A stretch of DNA of 64,000 nt from Candidatus Sumerlaeia bacterium (GTDB lineage Bacteria; Sumerlaeota; Sumerlaeia; JADFCW01). The stretch is taken from the NCBI GenBank assembly GCA_026415575.1, contig JAOAGV010000003.1, positions 1 through 64,000 of the forward strand. Direction: 5' to 3'. Below the pieces are notes generated by a model. It had not been told where the DNA came from. It ran no database searches and saw only the letters and a list, made by a program, of their open reading frames with translations. Below, in pieces: positions 49,623 through 58,128 of the stretch. Numbering within the stretch: the first letter of the stretch is position 1; every line of letters starts with the position of its first letter. The translations under genes were made by a program, and so were the position numbers.

Positions 49623-51818
49623 ATGAAAGGAAAGTGCATTCTGGCAGTTTTGGTTGTGTCCCTTTCGGCCCAGACGCTGTGGGCGCAACCCAAGCGGGTG
49701 ATATTCATCCGCAACACCGGCGCCTCCGACTACGCGACAGCCGACGTGAACATTATCCGCGCGATTGCCACGTCCGGCTACGTCCGCTACGAGGGCTTTG
49801 GCATCCTTGGTCTTGGTTGGACGGTCACCGAGGTGCAAGAGCGAACGGATCAGCAGACATATACGGCTGCGGACACCGATTTGATTTTTGTCTCTCAGAC
49901 TATCTCGTCGGGCAATATTGAGGATCATTCGGACGATCCGGTCGGTGTAATCATGACCGAGCAGGCGCTTTACGATGACGACACCGGCAACAACTGGGCG
50001 GGGCGTCCCCGGTCGGAAATGAGTTTGTCGGACGGTGCGGCGCAAATTAACCCGATGACCCATGTCCGAATTGTGGACAACACCCATCCGATTACCAGCA
50101 TCTTCACGTCCGGCACAACAATACAGCTATTTGAGAACCGTCCGCCCAATCCGCCCCCCCAAGGCGGTGTGTCCGTTTTGCCTCTCGGCGCTGGTGTGCG
50201 GCGTCTGGCGGCGCTTTCGGCCACAGACAACCGGTTCCCGTTGGTTGCCGCCGATACCGGTGCGGCGCTTCGGCCGCGTGTGGGGACGGCACCGGCCCGC
50301 CGCGTCAACCTCGGCTACCACAACAACGCCATGGACTTTCCCACCAGCGCAGGCGTGGTGTTGTTGCTTCGCACCTGTCAGTGGGCGGCGGGTGTGACGC
50401 CGACGGTGGACTTTTCATCGGTGCAAATGGCTGCCGTGGCCTCGGCCACGCGTGCTTTCGGCTCGCCCTTCTACCAGATCGGCGATGTAACAACCGCCAC
50501 CATTACCATAGTGCACCGCGCCAACAGCAACCCCTTGATAGTCCGCGAAGTGATCCCCTCGGGCTGGACGGCGTCGGATATCAGCCATGGCGGCACGTTC
50601 AATGCCAGCACGGGTGAAATCACCTGGAACCTCAATTTTACGGGAACCACCGTGCTGCGGTATTCATTCCTGCCCAAGGCCAACGTCAACACCTCGTCGC
50701 AGTTCTCGGGCACAACGACGGACGCGGCTGGCTTTGTCACGCAGATCATGGGTACGGTGAATCTGAACGAATTCGACGCGAAGCCAATTATTTATGTAAA
50801 ATTCGTGTCGTCCACGCCGCGGTATGATGACGTGGCGCGCAATGTGCTCGGAACGGTGGGCTACACCAGCGGCTCGATCAGCGTCAAGGGCTTGGGCTAT
50901 CCGATCTGGACGCTGACGGAAAACGATGCGGAAGAGGCCACGTCGTTCACGACCAACCACGGCGTGCTTCTGTTCATCTCGCACTCGGTCGGCACCGAAG
51001 CTAACATCGCGTATCACACCAAGGACAATATCCCGATTCTGATGACCAAGTCGGGAATGTTCAACAACACCGCCCCGCCAATGAGTGACATGTATTTCTG
51101 CACGGGCACGAGCAGTGCGGCCGGGGCGATGGGTTTCAACATCGTCGCCACGACACACCCGATCACCTCGATCTTTCCGCTTGGATTCCTGCAGCTGTGG
51201 CGCGGCGGCGCGTCGGCGCCGGTCATCGGGGCGGGAACCGGCACGTTCGGCTCGTCGGTGATCAAGCTGGCGGGCTATCCGGTCACGCCGTTGAATCCCA
51301 ACCCGACGTCGGTCACCTTGGCTGTGGCGGAAGCGGGCGAAAGCGGCTTCATGACTCCGGCGGCTGCGCAGCCCTATGTCAGCCCCAAGCGCCGGGCCAT
51401 TCTCGGCTATCAGGAGTTCACGCTGGATAACCCGACAGCCAACGGCATCTACTTGCTGCAACGCACCGCCCAGTGGTTGATCGGCGACAACGTGACGGCG
51501 GGCGCCAATGCACCGGCGGCACCGACCAACCTGACGTCGGTCCAGTCGGGCATTTCCGTTCAATTGAACTGGCAGACCGTGGCCAACGCCAACGGCTATG
51601 CAATCCAGCGCAAGGTGGGCGACACCGGCACGTATCAGGACATTGGCAAGGTGCGCTACAACACGCCGACGTTCATGGATTCGGGCGTGGGAATTGGCAA
51701 GACCTACTACTATCGCGTCCGGGCATTCAACGTGACGGGCGAAAGCGGCTACTCGAACGAGACCAGCATCACGTTCCAGCCGAGCCTGAACGTGCAGCGG
51801 TGGGAGCATTACCGCTAA
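49623..51818 (+). CDS. Exported protein with duplicated domain, FN3 and RWEHY C-terminus
   Basis: The 731-residue protein has a signal peptide (ILAVLVVSLSAQTLWAQ). Two related units follow, about 24-240 and about 385-615. Each starts with a strand like RVIFIRNTGASDYATADVNI or IYVKFVSSTPRYDDVARNVL, has GYxxGF/GLGYPIWTLTE, and ends THPITSIF plus a LGY(H/Q) segment. The unit looks like a ThuA/amidotransferase-type alpha/beta fold without clear catalytic residues. A DUF11-like beta region separates them, and an FN3 domain lies at about 629-720. It ends NVQRWEHYR. ATG 49623 has GAGG 8 nt upstream. Function unknown. Confidence 0.75.
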   Translation: MKGKCILAVLVVSLSAQTLWAQPKRVIFIRNTGASDYATADVNIIRAIATSGYVRYEGFGILGLGWTVTEVQERTDQQTYTAADTDLIFVSQTISSGNIEDHSDDPVGVIMTEQALYDDDTGNNWAGRPRSEMSLSDGAAQINPMTHVRIVDNTHPITSIFTSGTTIQLFENRPPNPPPQGGVSVLPLGAGVRRLAALSATDNRFPLVAADTGAALRPRVGTAPARRVNLGYHNNAMDFPTSAGVVLLLRTCQWAAGVTPTVDFSSVQMAAVASATRAFGSPFYQIGDVTTATITIVHRANSNPLIVREVIPSGWTASDISHGGTFNASTGEITWNLNFTGTTVLRYSFLPKANVNTSSQFSGTTTDAAGFVTQIMGTVNLNEFDAKPIIYVKFVSSTPRYDDVARNVLGTVGYTSGSISVKGLGYPIWTLTENDAEEATSFTTNHGVLLFISHSVGTEANIAYHTKDNIPILMTKSGMFNNTAPPMSDMYFCTGTSSAAGAMGFNIVATTHPITSIFPLGFLQLWRGGASAPVIGAGTGTFGSSVIKLAGYPVTPLNPNPTSVTLAVAEAGESGFMTPAAAQPYVSPKRRAILGYQEFTLDNPTANGIYLLQRTAQWLIGDNVTAGANAPAAPTNLTSVQSGISVQLNWQTVANANGYAIQRKVGDTGTYQDIGKVRYNTPTFMDSGVGIGKTYYYRVRAFNVTGESGYSNETSITFQPSLNVQRWEHYR

Positions 51819-51846
51819 ACTGTTGCACATTTCGCCAATGATGTAG

Positions 51847-51890
51847 CCCCGGCCGGGCGGTTCTTCCTTCCGGCCGGGGTTTCTTTTTTC
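51847..51890 (+). terminator. Strong intrinsic terminator
   Basis: A perfect 10-bp stem CCCCGGCCGG/CCGGCCGGGG with a 13-nt loop is followed by TTTCTTTTTT. It ends transcription of the exported-protein genes 30 bp after the stop of the FN3 protein, and shows that the LTD-CotH gene has its own promoter. Confidence 0.9.
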
Positions 51891-52012
51891 TGCTTATAGG
51901 TTCGGGGAAAGGGGCCCTCCGCATTTTTGCTTGTCATTGCGTCCCAATGCCCTCATAAACATTTCAAGAATGCGCGGGACGCTCGTGCGCCTGAAGTGGT
52001 TGTTGCAGCCGT

Positions 52013-54382
52013 ATGCAAGAAGAAAGACATCCTGCCAAGTTCGCTTCCTGTTGGCTCATACTCAGGACCTTTGTTGTTCTCTTGCTGCTCACGCCGATGC
52101 CGGCTGCGGCATCGGTCGTTATCAACGAAATCATGTATCATCCGCCGGACGACGATGAGAGCAAAGAGTATATCGAGTTACACAATACCGGTGCGACGAC
52201 CGTTTCTCTGGCCGGCTGGTCGTTGGCCGATGCTGTGACCTATACCTTCCCTGTCGGCCAGACATTGCAGCCCGGTGGCTATCTGGTCGTGGCGAAATCC
52301 ATTGCCTCGTTTCATGCCCGCTATCCGGCCAGCACGGCCACGGTGATTGGCAATTACGGCGGGCAGCTGTCCAACGGCGGGGAAACGATTCTCTTATATG
52401 ATACCTCGGCAACCTTGGTGGACCGGGTGGCCTACGATGACGCCGGCTACTGGCCCGAAGCAGCCGACGGCGGTGGTGCGTCGCTTGAGCTGATTCATCC
52501 GGGGCTGGACAACAATGTGGCCCACAGCTGGGCGGCCAGCAGTCCGTCCGAAACGCCGGGATTTCGTAATTCCTGCTATGCGGCCAACCCTCCGCCATTT
52601 TTGGTATTTCCCCGCCACAGCCCGGCGGTCCCGCGTCCCAGTGATCCGATTACCGTGACCGTCCGGGCTTACGACAATTCTGCTGTAGTCTGGGTGGAAT
52701 GTTCCTACAAAGATGAGGCCACGTCGCCGCCCTTTACCCAACGGGCGATGCTCGACGACGGGCTGCACGGTGATGGCGCGGCAGGCGACGGCGTCTATGG
52801 CACAACGCTTCCGCCCCAGCCCCAAGGCCGCATCCTTGAGTTTTACATGCGGGCATTTGACGACACCCTTCAAGCGCGGGCGATTCCCCCGTCCGCCCCT
52901 GCGGCCAACTTTCTTCTTCAGGTGGACGGGCAGGCTGTGATGACGACCTCGCCGGTGTATCGAATTATCATGAAGGCGGCCGACCATGCCACCTTGCACG
53001 ATCCGGTCAACCGGCTGAGCAACGTGCTGCGGAATGCGACCTTTATCTGCGGCGACGAGATTTACTACACCGTCGGCGTGCGGCTGCGCGGCAAGGGGTC
53101 GCGCAGCGCCGCCCGAAAGTCCTACCGCGTTCAGTTCACGCCGCAAGAGCCGTATCACGGCATTGAAAACATGAACCTCAACGCGCAGTGGATTCGCTGC
53201 CAGTTCCTCGACATGGATCTCATGCGCCGCGCGGGCATACCGGCACCGGCAACCCAATATGCCTACCTCATCTTCAAGTATCAGGACAAGAACACCTACT
53301 ATCTTTACGACGGCGTCCCGTCGGGTGAACCCAACCTGCTCATGATGGGCTGGCGCATTCAGATGCAGGACATCAACAAGGACTTTCTGCGCCAGTGGTT
53401 TCCCGGCCGCTTCGACGGCAACCTGTATCGCGGCGTGTATGTTTCGGCGACCGAGCAGGCCGACCTGACCTACTACGGCCCCGACAAGAACCGCTATCGG
53501 CGCGCGTATGAGAAGCACACCAACGAAGCCGCTGATGATTTCTCCGATGTCATTCGCCTCTGCGATGTGTTCACCAATACGCCGGATACGTCCTTCACGG
53601 CGGCCATGCATCAATATATCAACCACGAGGAGTGGTTGCGGTTTTGGGCATGTCTGGCGATGATGAACATCGAGGAGACGGACATCTACAATACGCGCGG
53701 CGACGACTACTACATGTACTTTGAGCCGAACGGCACATCCCTTCCGCGTCCGGTTCTGTTGCCGTGGGATCTTGATTCGGCGAATCTGCATCCAACCCAG
53801 ACGATCTTTGCCTGCACGCTGCCGCGCGTGCAGCGTTTCATCGAAAACCCCGACTTTACGCCCAAGTATTTTTACTATATTCAAGAAATGCTGGACCATC
53901 ATTATCGCCTCGACATCATGCTGCCGCTGATTCAATCGGTGGCACCCTACTACGGTTTCGAGACCTCGCCGGCATCCGGCGTGGCGCGCGATACGCTCAC
54001 GATCCCGCAACTGACCAGCTATGTCACGGCGCGGATTGCTTATCTGGAGAGCGTAATCTCGCGCCAGCTGACCGTGCAGGTCTCCGGCGCACAGAAGATC
54101 GGCAATTTATATGTTGCCGCGCAGCCGACGGTTCAGCTAAGCGGCCGCGGCTTGACGGCGCTGACCCGCCGCGTGCGGGTTAACGGCCACAACGCCGGCT
54201 ATCAGTCGCTGACAGGCAATTGGGGCAGCTATACCCTTTCCTTGCAGCCGGGCTTGAACACGGTGGTCGTGGATTGTTTGACCACAGCGGGTGCCGTGGC
54301 CACCAGCCGGACGCTTCAGATTGTCTATGACACGTCCCCCAGCGCTGCCGTCCATCGCTGGCAGCAGTATCCGCCGGAATGA
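52013..54382 (+). CDS. Exported LTD-CotH kinase-like protein with RWQQY C-terminus
   Basis: The 789-residue protein has a signal segment (VLLLLTPMPAAA) and a lamin-tail domain at about 36-150 (INEIMYHPPDD, EYIELHNTGATTVSLAGWSL). It is followed by a CotH-type kinase domain at about 320-640: RLRGKGSRSAARKSYRVQF is the N-lobe basic segment and PWDLDSAN near 585 the acidic metal-binding part. A short beta domain precedes the tail, which ends AVHRWQQYPPE. CotH proteins phosphorylate secreted partner proteins. LTD domains often go with surface proteins. ATG 52013 lacks a clear ribosome site. Partner substrates are unknown. Confidence 0.85.
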   Translation: MQEERHPAKFASCWLILRTFVVLLLLTPMPAAASVVINEIMYHPPDDDESKEYIELHNTGATTVSLAGWSLADAVTYTFPVGQTLQPGGYLVVAKSIASFHARYPASTATVIGNYGGQLSNGGETILLYDTSATLVDRVAYDDAGYWPEAADGGGASLELIHPGLDNNVAHSWAASSPSETPGFRNSCYAANPPPFLVFPRHSPAVPRPSDPITVTVRAYDNSAVVWVECSYKDEATSPPFTQRAMLDDGLHGDGAAGDGVYGTTLPPQPQGRILEFYMRAFDDTLQARAIPPSAPAANFLLQVDGQAVMTTSPVYRIIMKAADHATLHDPVNRLSNVLRNATFICGDEIYYTVGVRLRGKGSRSAARKSYRVQFTPQEPYHGIENMNLNAQWIRCQFLDMDLMRRAGIPAPATQYAYLIFKYQDKNTYYLYDGVPSGEPNLLMMGWRIQMQDINKDFLRQWFPGRFDGNLYRGVYVSATEQADLTYYGPDKNRYRRAYEKHTNEAADDFSDVIRLCDVFTNTPDTSFTAAMHQYINHEEWLRFWACLAMMNIEETDIYNTRGDDYYMYFEPNGTSLPRPVLLPWDLDSANLHPTQTIFACTLPRVQRFIENPDFTPKYFYYIQEMLDHHYRLDIMLPLIQSVAPYYGFETSPASGVARDTLTIPQLTSYVTARIAYLESVISRQLTVQVSGAQKIGNLYVAAQPTVQLSGRGLTALTRRVRVNGHNAGYQSLTGNWGSYTLSLQPGLNTVVVDCLTTAGAVATSRTLQIVYDTSPSAAVHRWQQYPPE

Positions 54383-54573
54383 CCGTGTTGGCCCTTGACG
54401 GCAAAGCAGGAAAGGTCTCGCCATGTGTCGAGGCGCACAGGCTGATTTGAGCCTTGACACTTTTGCGGGCGGATTTCTAGCGTTCGCCTACATCCGTTTT
54501 GCTTCGCAAGAACGGCGAAGGGCCGAAAACGGAAGATTTCAGCACACCATTTCATTGCAGAAAGGACGCCTCG

Positions 54574-54927
54574 ATGAGTTTGAAAGCGCTGATTATCCAC
54601 AGCGACGACAACGTAGCGAACTTGATCGGACCCGGCGAAAAGGGCCAGTCGGTGGTCTGCACCACCGAGGGGACATCGCAGCGGCTGACCATCCGGCTGC
54701 TGGAGGATGTTCCCCCGAACCACAAATTTGCCGTCCGCGACATCAAGGCCGGCGATGCGGTCATTAAGTATGGTCTGAATATCGGCCGCGCCTCGTGCGA
54801 CATTCGGAAGGGCCAGTATGTTCACGTCCACAACATTGAGTCGAATCGCGGCCGCGGCGACTTGTCCGGAAAAACCCAGGCCGCGTGTGGCTCCCCTCGG
54901 CGGCAGAAAAAGACGGCAAAGTCCTAA
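54574..54927 (+). CDS. UxaA-family small subunit (SAF domain)
   Basis: The 117-residue protein is the N-terminal SAF-domain part of altronate/galactarate dehydratase-type enzymes. It shows SQRLTIRLLEDVPPNHKFAV, AGDAVIKYGLNIGRAS and YVHVHNIESNRGRGDL. AAAGGA lies 8 nt before ATG 54574. In many bacteria this part is fused to, or just ahead of, the catalytic large part, which follows here after 140 bp. The Arg/Lys-rich C-terminal tail (SPRRQKKTAKS) is unusual. Confidence 0.85.
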   Translation: MSLKALIIHSDDNVANLIGPGEKGQSVVCTTEGTSQRLTIRLLEDVPPNHKFAVRDIKAGDAVIKYGLNIGRASCDIRKGQYVHVHNIESNRGRGDLSGKTQAACGSPRRQKKTAKS

Positions 54928-55067
54928 TGTGGCCTTCGCCCAGAACCAAAGAGGTTAGAGGCAAGAGGTTAGAAATTAGAAAATGTTTTCGCAAACGGGA
55001 TAGATGTATAGATGAAATTACCAAAACTTCCCGATGAACATTATTTATCCCCTTCAGGAGGAATAAC

Positions 55068-56237
55068 GTGAGAGATTACTTTTACGGCTATCCCCGGCCC
55101 GACGGCCAGGTGGGCATCCGCAACTATGTGCTTATGCTTAGCGGCACACTTTACGCCAACCCCACGTGTGAACGCGTGGCCTACATGGTTCAGAACACCA
55201 TTCCGATTGTCCATCCTCTGGGCCGCTGTCAGATTGCACCCGATCTGGCACAAACCAAACGCACTCTGGTCGGCCACGGACTGAATCCGAACGCTGGAGC
55301 GGTGATTGTGGTGGACCATTTCAAGGAGCAGGGCTGCACGGCCGACGAAATCGCGCACGAAATTGCCAAGAGCGGCAAACCCGTCGAAGTGGTGAACATC
55401 CGGCGGGAGGGCGGTGCCGTCAATGCACTGGCGCATGCACTGCGCGCGGCAGTCGAGTTTCAGCGCAAGATCAGCGGCCAGCAGCGCGAGCGTGTGCCGC
55501 TGAGCAAATTGATTTACGGGATCAATTGCGGCACGAGCGACGTGACCAGCGGCTTGTCGGCCAACCGCTGCGTGGGCTGGGTGGCCGACCGCATTGTCGA
55601 GGCCGGCGGCCGCGCACTGGTGGCCGAAACGACGGAGATGATGGGCGGCGAAGCCCTGATTCGTGCCAAGGCCAAGACGCCGGAAATCGCGCAGAAGATT
55701 CTCGACATGATTGACCGCATGGAACAAAGCATCCTTGCCTGCGGCGTGGACGTGCGCGGCAGCCAGCCGACGGGCGACAACATCGCCGGGGGCCTTTCGA
55801 CCATCGAGGAAAAGGCTATCGGTGCCATGCAAAAATGGGGAACCAAGACCATCGTCGGCGCCGTCGGCTATGCCGAACCCATCGGCCCGGAACCGGGGGT
55901 GTGGGTTATGGACACGCCCGGCCACGGCGGCGAGAGCATCACGGGCATCTGTGCAGCCGGCGCGCAGGTGATGAGCTTTGCCACCGGCGGCGGCCACACC
56001 ATCAACCACCCGCTCATGATCACCATGCGTCTGACCGGCAATCGCGAGTCGTGGAAGAAAATGGGCGATACCATGGAGGTGGATGTGTCGGACATGTTCC
56101 GGGGTACGCCGCTGGACAAGGCGGGCGAGCGGTTGTTCAACGAAGTCCTCGACATCTGCAACGGCAAGATGACCAAAGCCGAGGCGATGCGCGAGTTCAA
56201 CGGCTTTGCCATCAACCGCTGCGGCCCCAGCGTGTAA
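55068..56237 (+). CDS. UxaA-family sugar-acid dehydratase, large subunit
   Basis: The 389-residue protein is the catalytic part of the altronate/galactarate/sulfolactate-type lyases, which use Fe or Mn to dehydrate sugar acids. It shows GYPRPDGQVGIRNYVLMLSG, INCGTSDVTSGLSANRCVGW, AETTEMMGGE, GAVGYAEPIG and TGGGHTINHPLMIT, all typical of the family. The GTG at 55068 has AGGAGG 6 nt upstream. With the SAF part before it and the Ldh-type oxidoreductase after it, a sugar-acid route is likely. Confidence 0.9.
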   Translation: MRDYFYGYPRPDGQVGIRNYVLMLSGTLYANPTCERVAYMVQNTIPIVHPLGRCQIAPDLAQTKRTLVGHGLNPNAGAVIVVDHFKEQGCTADEIAHEIAKSGKPVEVVNIRREGGAVNALAHALRAAVEFQRKISGQQRERVPLSKLIYGINCGTSDVTSGLSANRCVGWVADRIVEAGGRALVAETTEMMGGEALIRAKAKTPEIAQKILDMIDRMEQSILACGVDVRGSQPTGDNIAGGLSTIEEKAIGAMQKWGTKTIVGAVGYAEPIGPEPGVWVMDTPGHGGESITGICAAGAQVMSFATGGGHTINHPLMITMRLTGNRESWKKMGDTMEVDVSDMFRGTPLDKAGERLFNEVLDICNGKMTKAEAMREFNGFAINRCGPSV

Positions 56238-56244
56238 AACGGGA

Positions 56245-56910
56245 ATGCTTCGTGTGCCGCCGAACCGATTCTCAGGCCAACCGCGCGAAAGTCCGCCCCG
56301 TGCGGCGAAGCGGCTCCGTTCTCTGCCCACATTCGAGGCATGTTTGCACGAAATCGAAGCGGCCGAGGAGGGCTGCGGCTGGCTGTCAGCGTGCGAGGAG
56401 GCCGGGCGGTTTTTGTTGCTTAGCCGGGAACTGATCGCAGCCTTGAGCGGTCTGCTTCGCTCATTGACCCCCGGCCGGATTCTCGAAGTCTGCGCCGGCC
56501 GCGGCGAACTGGCGGAGGCGCTGGCCGCAACGGGAGTGCATATTGTAGCGACGGATAGCCACGTCAGCGGCAGCTCTGCGCGCAGGCAGAGAACGGTGGT
56601 CAGACTGTCGGCCTCAGAGGCTCTTCGGCGCTATCGGCCTGCGGTGGTTCTGGGAGCGTTCGTGCCGTTTGATTCCGGCGTGGATGCCGCGGTCATGGCG
56701 TGCGATTCAGTTCTGCATTATGTGGTGCTTGGCGCGCGGGTCGGCGGACTGCTGGGTTCCGCGATGCTCTGGCAGAACCCCAACTGGGGTGCGGAACCGA
56801 TGCCTGAAATCAGCCGCTGGATGCTGACGCGGCATGACGTGTGGCTGGGCGGAGCGGAGCGAAAAATCCTGCAGCATGGCGAGGCGTGGGTGTTTCGACG
56901 CGCGCAGTGA
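56245..56910 (+). CDS. Putative small SAM-dependent methyltransferase
   Basis: The 221-residue protein has a class I methyltransferase-like glycine motif RILEVCAGRGELAEALAATG followed by VATDSHVS. The second half (AVVLGAFVPFDSGVDAAVMA) gives the remaining strands but no substrate motif. It starts 7 bp after the UxaA gene, so it is probably co-transcribed. Assignment rests on one motif, so it is tentative; the ATG at 56206 would overlap the UxaA stop. Confidence 0.6.
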   Translation: MLRVPPNRFSGQPRESPPRAAKRLRSLPTFEACLHEIEAAEEGCGWLSACEEAGRFLLLSRELIAALSGLLRSLTPGRILEVCAGRGELAEALAATGVHIVATDSHVSGSSARRQRTVVRLSASEALRRYRPAVVLGAFVPFDSGVDAAVMACDSVLHYVVLGARVGGLLGSAMLWQNPNWGAEPMPEISRWMLTRHDVWLGGAERKILQHGEAWVFRRAQ

Positions 56911-56924
56911 GGAAGCCAAAAGAA

Positions 56925-56956
56925 GTGGACGAAGTGAAATGGACGGGATGAACCCT
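56925..56956. repeat. Period-9 repeat, short tract
   Basis: GTGGACGAA is followed, after a 5-bp spacer, by ATGGACGGG and ATGAACCCT, in the gap between the methyltransferase-like and Ldh-type genes. It is a further member of the same repeat family. Confidence 0.5.
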
Positions 56957-56976
56957 ATCTGGAGAAAGGTTTTTCA

Positions 56977-58038
56977 ATGGCTCGGTATTCAGCAGACGAA
57001 GTGAAACAGTTGGCGGCCGACATCGCCGTTGCGGCGGGCGTCGCGCGGAGCGATGCGGAAATTCTCGCCGGCGCATTGATTGACGCCGATCTGCACGGCG
57101 TCTCGACTCACGGGGTCTCGCGCCTGAACATCTACATCCGCCGCATCCAGAAGAAATTGATTGATCCGACCGCCGACCTTGTGGTGAACCGCCGACGTCC
57201 GGCCGTTCTTGAAGTGGACGCCAACAATGGTCTCGGCCAGGTGCAGGCCGTCAAAACCCTGCGGCTTCTCGAGCCTCTGGCGCGCGAATACGGCGTGGCC
57301 GCAGCCACGATTCGGCGTTCGCAGCACTTCGGCGCCCTCTCCTTCTACTGCAACTGGGCGGCCGCACGCGACATGATTCTCCTGGCCATGACCAGCTGCG
57401 AGCCGGCGCTGTCGCCCGAAGGCGCCTGCGAGGGGTTCTTTGGCACCAACCCCATTGCCGCTTCGTTTCCCACGGGCAAAGGCTTTCCGATCAAGGTTGA
57501 TCTGGCCACCTCGATTGTGGCGCGGGGCAACATCATCGCGGCGCACAAGGCCGGCCGCCCCATTCCCGAAGGCTGGGCGCTGGATCCCGACGGCAACCCC
57601 ACCACCGACGCAGCGGCCGCACTGGCCGGCACCGTTCTGGCCATGGCTGGCCACAAAGGCGCGGCTTTGGCCCTGATGGTCGAGATGTTTTCGAGCGTGC
57701 TGTCGGGCGCAGCCATTGGCAACGAAATCGGTTCGATGTACAAGCACATGGACCGCGAACAGAACGTCGGCCATTTCTTCTGCTTGATGGACATCGCAGC
57801 GTTTATAGACCCCGCCGTCTTCCGCCAGCGGACCGACAGAATGATTGATCGCATCAAGGCGTGCCGCCGCAGGCCGGGCGTCGAGGAAATTCTGGTTCCG
57901 GGCGAGCGGTCGCATCGGAAAGCATTGGAAAACCGAACCAAAGGGATTCCTATTGGCGATGAGACGGTGGCTGAATTGAAACTGCTGTGTCAGGAATTCG
58001 GAATTCCATTTGCGGTGCAAACTTTGGATGGGGTTTGA
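56977..58038 (+). CDS. Ldh-family (malate/L-lactate type) NAD(P)-dependent oxidoreductase
   Basis: The 353-residue protein belongs to the type 2 malate/lactate dehydrogenase fold (YlbC/DlgD-like): DADLHGVSTHGVSRLNIYI, EVDANNGLGQVQAVK, TIRRSQHFGALSFYC and FFGTNPIAASFPTG. Members reduce keto acids including 2,3-diketogulonate. GGAGAAAGG precedes ATG 56977. It lies in the sugar-acid gene group, so I infer reduction of a keto-sugar acid. Confidence 0.9.
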   Translation: MARYSADEVKQLAADIAVAAGVARSDAEILAGALIDADLHGVSTHGVSRLNIYIRRIQKKLIDPTADLVVNRRRPAVLEVDANNGLGQVQAVKTLRLLEPLAREYGVAAATIRRSQHFGALSFYCNWAAARDMILLAMTSCEPALSPEGACEGFFGTNPIAASFPTGKGFPIKVDLATSIVARGNIIAAHKAGRPIPEGWALDPDGNPTTDAAAALAGTVLAMAGHKGAALALMVEMFSSVLSGAAIGNEIGSMYKHMDREQNVGHFFCLMDIAAFIDPAVFRQRTDRMIDRIKACRRRPGVEEILVPGERSHRKALENRTKGIPIGDETVAELKLLCQEFGIPFAVQTLDGV

Positions 58039-58128
58039 CAGCAAACGGAAGGTTGAACTGCGGACGGCAGACGGCAGTTTGAACTACGGGCATGCGGTGT
58101 TCTGCTGCGGCTGGAAATCGAAGGATTT

